DNA from: Odoribacteraceae bacterium
Lineage (GTDB): Bacteria > Bacteroidota > Bacteroidia > Bacteroidales > Marinifilaceae
Direction of reading: 5' to 3'
Assembly: GCA_031279175.1 (NCBI GenBank)
Contig: JAITJA010000063.1
Coordinates: forward strand, 1 to 12,863
DNA length: 12,863 bases
Shown here: positions 7,354-12,863 of the stretch, in pieces
Position numbering within the stretch: position 1 is the first letter of the stretch
How the letters are laid out: the number at the start of each line of letters is the position of its first letter
Notes under the pieces: model-generated
Told to the model about the DNA's origin: nothing
The model's input: the letters and a program-made list of their open reading frames with translations, nothing else
Database searches by the model: none
Translations under genes and position numbers: made by a program

Positions 7354-9984
7354 ATGGATATGACATCCAACGAGATTAGACAAAGATTTTTAGACTTCTT
7401 CGAGAAGCGAGCGCACGCGATCGTTCCCTCCGCCCCGATGGTGATCAAGGGAGATCCCACGTTGATGTTTACCAATGCCGGGATGAACCGGTTCAAGGAC
7501 GTTTTCCTGGGAAACGCCAGGCCGGAAGCAAGGCGGGTGGCCGACGCGCAGAAATGCTTGCGGGTGTCGGGCAAGCACAACGACCTGGAGGAGGTGGGGC
7601 GCGACACGTATCACCATACCATGTTTGAGATGCTGGGCAACTGGTCATTCGGGGATTACTTTAAGAAGGAGGCAATCGCGCTCGCGTGGGAATTCCTGAC
7701 GACGGAGATGGAATTAGAGCCTGACCGACTGTTCGCGACGTTCTTCGAGGGATATCCCGGGGACGATCTCGAGATGGATCACGAGGCGCGGGCGTGCTGG
7801 AGGAATTACCTGCCGGAAGATAGGGTGTTGCCCGGTAATAAAAAAGACAATTTCTGGGAGATGGGCGAGACAGGCCCTTGTGGGCCTTGCTCGGAGATAC
7901 ATATCGATTTGCGCCCGGACGAGGAACGGGCGGTGCTGCCGGGACAAGAGTTGGTCAATGCCGGTAACCCGTTGGTAATCGAGATATGGAACTTGGTCTT
8001 CATGCAGTATAACCGGAAGGTGGACGGGAGCCTGGAGTTGCTCCCGATGCACCACGTGGATACCGGCATGGGCTTCGAGCGGCTTTGCATGGCCGTGCAG
8101 GGCAAGAGATCGAATTACGACACGGACCTGTTTACCCCGCTGATTCGCGAGATTACCCGGGTTAGCGGGATCTCTTACGGGAAAGATCCCGCGGCAGACG
8201 TGGCCGCACGAGTCGTGGCTGATCACTTGCGCGCAATCGCGTTTGCCATCACGGATGGGCAACATCCCTCCAACGTGAAGGCCGGGTACGTGATTCGGAG
8301 AATACTTCGTCGGGCCGTGCGCTACGCCTATACCTTTCTGAACCAGAAGGAGGCGTTCATGTTTCGCCTGATCCCGACCCTGGTCGGCACGATGGGGAGG
8401 CATTACCCGGAGCTGAAGGCCCAGCAGGCGTTAGTAGAACGCGTGATCGAGGAGGAGGAAAATGCCTTCTTCAAGACGCTCGACAAGGGAATAAAGCTAC
8501 TGGACAAGATTATCGAGAAAACCGAGGGAGAGGGAAGCCGGATGATTCACGGGGAGGTTGCGTTCGAGTTATACGACACGTACGGGTTTCCGTTGGACTT
8601 GACGGAGTTGATCCTCCGCGAGCGGGGAATGGAGGTCAACTTACAGGAGTTCGAGGCGGAGATGGAGGCACAAAAAGTGCGGTCGCGTTCGGACGCGGCC
8701 GTGGATGCCGACGACTGGGTAGAGTTGACCCCCGACGAGTCGCAAGAGTTCGTCGGGTACGATTTCACGGAGATCGAGGTACGGGTGGCGCGTTACCGGC
8801 GGGTAACGACGAAGGGGAAGACGCTCTACCAGCTGGTGTTCAACATCACTCCATTCTACGGGGAGGGAGGCGGACAGGTGGGAGATAGCGGATACCTCGT
8901 CTCGGGGGATGAAAAAGTACGGGTAATCGACACGCGAAGGGAATTGGGATTGACCGTGCATCTCGTCGAGGAGTTGCCGGAAGACCCGACCCGGGTCTTC
9001 CTTGCCAAAGTCGACGCGGAAAGACGGACGGTCGTGGCCAATAACCACACGGCAACGCACTTGCTGCATCATGCCTTGCGGGAGGTGCTCGGCGCGCACG
9101 TGGAACAGAAAGGTTCGTACGTGAGCGACGAGTACTTGCGTTTCGACTTCTCCCATTTCCAGAAAGTGACTGACGATGACCTGGAGCGGGTAGCCACGCT
9201 GGTGAACAAGGCTATCCGTGCAAATTCCCCGCTGGAGGAACGACGGGCAATCCCAATCTCGGTGGCAAAAAACATGGGGGCGTTAGCCTTCTTTGGCGAG
9301 AAGTACGGCGACCTGGTACGGGTAGTAAAGTACGGCGACTCGGTCGAGTTGTGCGGTGGTACCCACGCGAAGGCCACGGGACAGATCGGTTTTTTCAAGA
9401 TACTCACCGAGTCTTCCATCGCGGCGGGCGTTCGCCGGATCGAGGCATGTACCGGGGCTAAGGCAGAGGCGTATATCTCTGACCACTTCAACATGATCAA
9501 AAAGATGGCGCAGATATTCAAGTCGAACCGGGAGATCTTCGAGAACGTCCGGGCGATGCTGGAGGAGAACGAGGGGTTGAAAAAAGAGATCGAGAAGTTC
9601 GAGAGCGAGAGATTGAAGCTGGTGAAAGAACAACTGAAAAACAACAAGAAACTGCTCAACGGGGTAAACCTGATCAGTGTCAACCTGCTCTTGTCGCCGG
9701 CGAAGGTGAAGGAGTTAGCCTTCCAGTTAAAGGGAGAGCTATCCCCGCTGGCACTCGTGCTTGGCGGGGTATACAACGACAAACCTCACTTGACGGTGAT
9801 GATCGGCGAGGATCTGGTAGCCACTACCGGGCTGCACGCGGGCGAGATCGTCCGGGCGGCGGCCAGGGAAATCAAGGGCGGTGGTGGTGGCCAACCGTTC
9901 TTTGCCACGGCGGGAGGATCTTGTCCTGACGGGATCGATAATGCAATCGCCCTGGCGCGGGATCTGATCGCGCAAAAGATATAA
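7354..9984 (+). CDS. alaS: Alanine--tRNA ligase (AlaRS)
   Basis: A cytosolic class II synthetase of 876 residues, the usual bacterial length. It charges tRNA-Ala through the G3:U70 pair and clears mischarged serine and glycine. The aminoacylation domain carries FTNAGMNRFKDVFLG near 39-53, CLRVSGKHNDLEEVG near 68-82 and HHTMFEMLGNWSFGDYFKKE. The middle domain is followed by DTYGFPLDLTEL. The editing domain has the zinc site H565-x3-H569 (NNHTATHLLHHAL) with C667 and H671 (CGGTHAKATG). A lysine/glutamate-rich coiled coil at about 715-770 leads to the C-Ala domain, with the glycine run G842-G846 followed by QP. An ATG two codons on (7360) is an equally plausible start; the leader is A-rich with no Shine-Dalgarno, as usual in Bacteroidota. 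No U-tract terminator is visible after the stop. Confidence 0.98.
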   Translation: MDMTSNEIRQRFLDFFEKRAHAIVPSAPMVIKGDPTLMFTNAGMNRFKDVFLGNARPEARRVADAQKCLRVSGKHNDLEEVGRDTYHHTMFEMLGNWSFGDYFKKEAIALAWEFLTTEMELEPDRLFATFFEGYPGDDLEMDHEARACWRNYLPEDRVLPGNKKDNFWEMGETGPCGPCSEIHIDLRPDEERAVLPGQELVNAGNPLVIEIWNLVFMQYNRKVDGSLELLPMHHVDTGMGFERLCMAVQGKRSNYDTDLFTPLIREITRVSGISYGKDPAADVAARVVADHLRAIAFAITDGQHPSNVKAGYVIRRILRRAVRYAYTFLNQKEAFMFRLIPTLVGTMGRHYPELKAQQALVERVIEEEENAFFKTLDKGIKLLDKIIEKTEGEGSRMIHGEVAFELYDTYGFPLDLTELILRERGMEVNLQEFEAEMEAQKVRSRSDAAVDADDWVELTPDESQEFVGYDFTEIEVRVARYRRVTTKGKTLYQLVFNITPFYGEGGGQVGDSGYLVSGDEKVRVIDTRRELGLTVHLVEELPEDPTRVFLAKVDAERRTVVANNHTATHLLHHALREVLGAHVEQKGSYVSDEYLRFDFSHFQKVTDDDLERVATLVNKAIRANSPLEERRAIPISVAKNMGALAFFGEKYGDLVRVVKYGDSVELCGGTHAKATGQIGFFKILTESSIAAGVRRIEACTGAKAEAYISDHFNMIKKMAQIFKSNREIFENVRAMLEENEGLKKEIEKFESERLKLVKEQLKNNKKLLNGVNLISVNLLLSPAKVKELAFQLKGELSPLALVLGGVYNDKPHLTVMIGEDLVATTGLHAGEIVRAAAREIKGGGGGQPFFATAGGSCPDGIDNAIALARDLIAQKI

Positions 9985-10095
9985 AACCTCCCGGGGAAAG
10001 GATGGAGATAGCGCTCCGCGTCAGGGGCGGCGGCCCGTGCAACAACCTTATTCGAGCGGATAACAAGAAGCAAAATAATGAGGCATTTATCCTGC

Positions 10096-10224
10096 GTCCG
10101 TTCGCGTGTTCTTGTTCAAAACGCGAGTGAAATGTTTGACGGACATGACTGGATTTTCGCCGCGAGTCATTCAAAATCTGGTCTCCGTGATAGCGTTCGC
10201 GACTTAGATGTTAAAGTAACGCGA
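10096..10224 (+). repeat. Three successive inverted-repeat structures
   Basis: Structure 1 is GTCCGT (10096-10101) with ACGGAC (10139-10144). It encloses TCGCGTGTT (10102-10110) with AAAACGCGA (10118-10126), which has one mismatch. Structure 2 is ATGACT (10145-10150) with AGTCAT (10165-10170), starting at the base after structure 1. Structure 3 is TCGCGACTT (10197-10205) with AAGT (10214-10217) and CGCGA (10220-10224), leaving a two-base bulge. No T run follows. It may be a structured RNA, the 3' end of the alaS transcript, or protein-binding DNA. The strand is assigned only for orientation with the flanking genes. Confidence 0.4.
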
Positions 10225-10270
10225 CATAAAAATTTATCGGGAAGATCATGGTCATTCCAATAAAATCGAA

Positions 10271-10278
10271 TACATTTG
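10271..10278 (+). promoter_or_regulatory. Candidate -7 promoter box for the lipoprotein gene
   Basis: TACATTTG fits the Bacteroidota -7 consensus TAnnTTTG exactly. The expected -33 position (about 10248-10251) reads ATGG, a poor match to TTTG. Transcription would start near 10285, leaving a leader of about 45 AT-rich bases before ATG 10331. Confidence 0.4.
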
Positions 10279-10330
10279 CTTTTGCTTGTAGAGAAAACAA
10301 GATTAATTTTAACTCAATAAAAGAGCATTT

Positions 10331-12046
10331 ATGAAAGTAAAGTTTGGTTTAATAGCAGTCATCGCGCTAACAGGGTTGTTAGCCGTTTCGTGTTCATCTT
10401 TAAAGAAGATGAAGAAACATTCCAGCGACATCACCTATGCGGTTACCCCGGAGGTGTTGGCGGCAAAGGGGGGCATTGTAGATTTAAAGATCGACATCAC
10501 GTTCCCCGGGCACTATTTCAACAAAAGCACGCGGATAGAGGCGACGCCGGTGTTACGCTTTAACGGGGGAGAAAAATCTTTCGAAATGAAGGAGCTACAG
10601 GGAGAAAAAGTGATCGGAAACATGGAAGTTATCCCTTACAACGAGGGGAAAACCGTGACCTACATCAGCCGTATCCCCTACGAGGACGTGATGCGGTTAT
10701 CCAGCCTGGAAATCGACCTCGTGGGCTTCAAGGGGTCGAAGTCGTTAGCCTTCGGGCCGAGAAAGATCGGGAACGGGATCATCGCTACTGCCGCGCTGGT
10801 GGAAAACAAGCCGCTACTCTCGCTGGGGGCGGACGAATTTCAACGAGTGACCAAGCAACAGAAAGAGGCCGCGATCTATTACCTGATCAACTCGGCAGAG
10901 ATCCGCAACCGGGAGATGACCTCCAAAGAGATCAAGGAATTGGAAGCGTTTATCAAGGAGGCCTTGCTCTCCAAGAACACTGCTCTTGGTAGCATCGACG
11001 TCAAGTCATACGCCTCTCCCGACGGCCCGCTTGGCCTGAACGAGAAGCTCGCGGGTAACCGGGAAACCGGCTCGACCGCGTTCTTGAAGAACCAATTGAA
11101 GACGAAGAAGATTCTCCCCACGCTCCCCGCCTCTCTTCTTAACCAGCACGTGGTACCCGAGGACTGGGAAGGTTTCCAGAAAGCAATGGAGGAGTCTAAC
11201 ATCCAGGACAAGGAGTTGATCCTGCGCGTACTTTCCATGTACTCGGACCCGGAGGTGCGGGAACGGGAGATCAAGAATATCGCCTCTGCCTTCACGACGG
11301 TTGCCGAACAGGTATTACCGAAGTTAAGGAGATCGTTGTTCGTGGTGAACACCGAGCAGACCGGTAAATCGGACGAGGAGTTAAAGTCACTGGCCCAAAA
11401 GAATCCCGGCGAACTGAACGCGGAGGAGTTGTTGTACGCCGCCACCCTGTTCGAGCGGGAGGGCGATAAATTGTCCATCTACCGCGCGATTACCCGCCTC
11501 TACTCGAACGACTGGAGGGGATATAACGACGTTGGCACGATCCTCCTTGAACAGTGCGAGATCGCCGAGGCCAAGGCCAGCTTTAACCGGGCCGCCGCGT
11601 TATCGCCGAACAATAAGGTTATCCTGAACAACCTGGGAGCCGTCGCGTTGAAAGAGGGCAACCTCCAGCAAGCCTCTGTCCACCTGGGTAACGCTACCGG
11701 CGCGGGCGCCGAGGTGGAGTATAACAAGGGAATCCTCTCGATCATCAACGGCGATTATAACGCGGCCGTCCGCTACCTGGGGGCGTACAATGACGTTAAC
11801 GCCGCGTTGGCCAACATCCTGGTCGGGAATTATAACGAGGCCACAAGGAAGTTGAATACCGATAACTCCGCGTTGGGATTCTACCTGAAGGCGGTGATCG
11901 GGGCCAGGCAGAACAATTCCGCGATGGTGCTGGACAACCTGAAGAAGGCCACGACGATAAAACTCTCGTACAAGCAACTGGCCGCCACGGACGCGGAGTT
12001 TGTCCGTTACTTTGAGAACCCGGAGTTCGCCGCGATCGTAAAGTAG
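10331..12046 (+). CDS. Lipoprotein with OmpA-like segment and TPR-like repeats
   Basis: A 571-residue predicted lipoprotein. Residues 1-20 form a lipoprotein signal peptide, with the lipobox LAVS-C placing the lipidated cysteine at 21. The sequence just after it (SSLKKMKK) is basic, so it lacks the acidic surface-export signal known in Bacteroidota; a periplasm-facing outer-membrane anchor is more likely. Residues ~35-150 look beta-rich. Residues ~165-257 include SYASPDGPLGLNEKLAGNR, which resembles the core of OmpA-like peptidoglycan-binding domains but is divergent. Residues ~360-545 are alpha-helical TPR-like repeats, for example AKASFNRAAALSPNNKVILNN near 414-434 and degenerate units after it. 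A role in envelope organisation through peptidoglycan and partner binding is inference. The gene is monocistronic, with its own candidate promoter and a strong terminator 12 bases after the stop. Confidence 0.85.
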   Translation: MKVKFGLIAVIALTGLLAVSCSSLKKMKKHSSDITYAVTPEVLAAKGGIVDLKIDITFPGHYFNKSTRIEATPVLRFNGGEKSFEMKELQGEKVIGNMEVIPYNEGKTVTYISRIPYEDVMRLSSLEIDLVGFKGSKSLAFGPRKIGNGIIATAALVENKPLLSLGADEFQRVTKQQKEAAIYYLINSAEIRNREMTSKEIKELEAFIKEALLSKNTALGSIDVKSYASPDGPLGLNEKLAGNRETGSTAFLKNQLKTKKILPTLPASLLNQHVVPEDWEGFQKAMEESNIQDKELILRVLSMYSDPEVREREIKNIASAFTTVAEQVLPKLRRSLFVVNTEQTGKSDEELKSLAQKNPGELNAEELLYAATLFEREGDKLSIYRAITRLYSNDWRGYNDVGTILLEQCEIAEAKASFNRAAALSPNNKVILNNLGAVALKEGNLQQASVHLGNATGAGAEVEYNKGILSIINGDYNAAVRYLGAYNDVNAALANILVGNYNEATRKLNTDNSALGFYLKAVIGARQNNSAMVLDNLKKATTIKLSYKQLAATDAEFVRYFENPEFAAIVK

Positions 12047-12058
12047 CTGTTCATATTT

Positions 12059-12100
12059 AAAATATTGGGAACGAGAACGCCTTGTTCCCAATATTTTTTT
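12059..12100 (+). terminator. Rho-independent terminator after the lipoprotein gene
   Basis: AATATTGGGAAC (12061-12072) pairs perfectly with GTTCCCAATATT (12084-12095). Two more A-T pairs (12059-12060 with 12096-12097) make 14 pairs around an 11-base loop. The T tract extends to 12100. It lies 12 bases after the TAG that ends the lipoprotein gene. Confidence 0.92.
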
Positions 12101-12132
12101 ACCTTTACACGTCACATCACTCAAGAAACGTA

Positions 12133-12453
12133 ATGCATGAAGATTTATGTCGCGATAATGCGCGTATCGTTCTATTCTCTTCCTGCCTGCAACGCGGAGA
12201 AGTACAACTAAGCGGACGGGTAGAGGGAAACGATTCCGCGATCGTGTTTCGATCGAACGACCGCGACTTTCGTTCCCGCGTGACAGATAACACCTTCTCG
12301 ATAAAAATTCCCCTGCAAGAAAGCGCTTACGTCCACGCGCACCTCCTGCCCTCCTACAAGGGCATGTTATTATTTCTAACTCTCGGGGAGCAATTGGAAA
12401 TCATCGTGAAAGGCATAGTTTCGCGGGAAGACAAACGAATATCAAACCGTTAA
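12133..12453 (+). CDS. Short protein resembling the N-terminal domain of TlpA-type lipoproteins
   Basis: A 106-residue reading frame starting at ATG 12133. The frame also extends to a TTG at 12082, but that lies inside the terminator hairpin and is unlikely as a start. From residue ~24 on, the pattern LSGRVEGNDSAIVFRSNDRD, then a 'VTDNTFSIKIPL' strand and 'FLTLGEQLEIIVKG', resembles the beta-rich N-terminal domain seen in Bacteroidota TlpA-like lipoproteins (G-x-V...D-F...dG-F...L-x-x-G-x-x-L-x-I). No thioredoxin domain follows and there is no hydrophobic signal peptide, only an isolated SSC near 16-18. It may be a truncated remnant or a small stand-alone protein. The stop lies 12 bases before the DUF2442 gene, so the two may be co-transcribed. 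No promoter was found. Confidence 0.5.
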   Translation: MHEDLCRDNARIVLFSSCLQRGEVQLSGRVEGNDSAIVFRSNDRDFRSRVTDNTFSIKIPLQESAYVHAHLLPSYKGMLLFLTLGEQLEIIVKGIVSREDKRISNR

Positions 12454-12465
12454 AAAAGAAATGAC

Positions 12466-12702
12466 ATGGAAGACATCTCGTTAATCAGGGTAGTGGATGT
12501 TGAATACATTGAGGACTACACGATGCGTCTCGATTTCAGTGATGGAACCGTGAAGGTCATTGACTTTCTCCCGTTGCTGAAAGGGCCGATGTTCGAGCCG
12601 TTGAAAGACCTGGACAACTTCATTCAATTCGGCCTTACCTCGTGGACACTAGAATGGTACAACGGGGCTGACTTCGCCCCCGAGTTCCTCTACTCCTTGT
12701 AG
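12466..12702 (+). CDS. DUF2442 domain-containing protein
   Basis: The 78 residues match the DUF2442 pattern across the whole length: VVDVEYIEDYTMRLDFSDGT, then VIDFLPLLKG near 31-40, FEPLKDLDNF near 43-52, and the closing LEWYNGADFAPEFLY near 62-76. The function is not established. Members are often encoded beside a DUF4160 protein in a toxin-antitoxin-like pair, and I see no DUF4160 gene on either side here. It starts 12 bases after the TlpA-domain frame, behind an A-rich leader (AAAAAAGAAATGAC). A terminator hairpin begins 22 bases after the stop, so it ends its transcript. Confidence 0.88.
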   Translation: MEDISLIRVVDVEYIEDYTMRLDFSDGTVKVIDFLPLLKGPMFEPLKDLDNFIQFGLTSWTLEWYNGADFAPEFLYSL

Positions 12703-12723
12703 GCAGCCCTCCCGACCGCCGCT

Positions 12724-12765
12724 AAAGCGTGTAAACCGGTTTTCAAACGGTTCGTGCGCTTTTTT
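12724..12765 (+). terminator. Rho-independent terminator after the DUF2442 gene
   Basis: AAAGCGTGTAAACCG (12724-12738) folds onto CGGTTCGTGCGCTTT (12748-12762). The stem has AAAGCG/CGCTTT and AACCG/CGGTT arms, joined through three G-T wobbles and one A/C mismatch. The loop is nine bases. TTTTTT runs from 12760 to 12765. Confidence 0.8.
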
Positions 12766-12784
12766 CATGTCAACTTTAAAATGG

Positions 12785-12863
12785 ATGAAAATGATAATGA
12801 CAACTACAAGATCTCCAATCAGCCTCCAGGAAACGGTCAAGCACGCCACGCTCGACGCGGACT
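12785..12863 (+). CDS. Probable 5' end of a gene cut by the window edge
   Basis: An open frame with ATGs at 12785, 12791 and 12797 runs to the edge. From the last ATG it reads MTTTRSPISLQETVKHATLD. The codons from about 12815 onward (CTC, CAG, GTC, AAG, CAC, GCC, ACG, GAC) match the GC-rich codon choice of the neighbouring genes. It begins about 20-30 bases after a terminator, as a new transcription unit would. The fragment is too short to assign a family. Confidence 0.4.
   Translation, partial: MKMIMTTTRSPISLQETVKHATLDAD

Larger units (their letters stand above)
9985..10330. other. Non-coding region between alaS and the lipoprotein gene
   Basis: The 346 bases hold no gene I can support. 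An open frame at 10078-10263 encodes 61 residues, but it resembles nothing I know and runs straight through inverted repeats. The left part after the alaS stop is GC-rich without a U-tract terminator. The middle (10096-10224) is a run of inverted repeats. The right part (10225-10330) is AT-rich and holds the likely lipoprotein promoter. Confidence 0.6.

Noticed and set aside
7171..7607. Minus-strand open frames across the alaS leader and 5' end
   Set aside because: They overlap the confident alaS coding region or the promoter region, and their products look like shadow translations rich in arginine, serine and proline.
9069..9782. 237-residue minus-strand frame inside alaS
   Set aside because: It lies fully antisense to conserved AlaRS editing and C-Ala domains. 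Its serine/phenylalanine-rich product is the expected reverse reading of the lysine/glutamate-rich coiled coil.
9985..10045. Possible alaS terminator just after its stop
   Set aside because: Only a short GGAG/CTCC pairing is present in this GC-rich stretch, and there is no following T run.
10078..10263. 61-residue open frame between alaS and the lipoprotein gene
   Set aside because: It resembles no family I know, has no clear translation leader, and its middle is made of inverted repeats, so structure explains the sequence better than coding.
12082..12132. Upstream TTG start extending the TlpA-domain frame
   Set aside because: The TTG lies in the loop and stem of the lipoprotein terminator, and the added residues are neither a convincing signal peptide nor family-like.

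Overview
The window reads as a chromosomal segment of a Bacteroidota bacterium, most likely order Bacteroidales. The evidence is the GC-rich coding style combined with A-rich leaders lacking Shine-Dalgarno sites, promoter-like TAnnTTTG boxes, and a neighbourhood I recall from Bacteroidales: alaS divergent from an M23 peptidase / MerR / Nif3-like / C4 zinc-ribbon cluster. Lipobox and TlpA-type domain features also fit. I cannot place it below order.

Layout. Positions 1-373 hold the 3' end of an unidentified + strand gene, its probable terminator, and a palindromic stretch next to the 3' end of valS. Positions 374-7124 are a leftward block. In transcription order it contains two tandem paralogous membrane-anchored M23 peptidases (7124-6159 and 6111-5140), a small MerR-type regulator, a short Nif3-like metal protein, a coiled-coil C4 zinc-ribbon protein, and then valS after a 128-base gap. 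Gaps of 47, 10, 19 and 10 bases suggest that the first five are one operon. It probably starts at a Bacteroidota-type promoter at 7166-7196. alaS (7354-9984) runs rightward from the same intergenic region, behind a leader with a strong hairpin. A 346-base stretch rich in inverted repeats (9985-10330) separates alaS from a 571-residue lipoprotein with an OmpA-like segment and TPR-like repeats (10331-12046), which ends in a textbook terminator. To the right are a short protein resembling the N-terminal domain of TlpA-family lipoproteins, an orphan DUF2442 protein, another terminator, and probably the first codons of a gene cut by the window edge.

Functionally the segment is mostly housekeeping: two aminoacyl-tRNA synthetases, cell-wall hydrolase candidates, and conserved proteins of poorly defined role. 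I see no phage, IS, CRISPR, tRNA or rRNA sequence, and no convincing new multi-gene system. The points most worth a second look are the diverged tandem M23 pair, the structured non-coding stretches beside alaS, the OmpA-like/TPR lipoprotein, and the TlpA-domain remnant.
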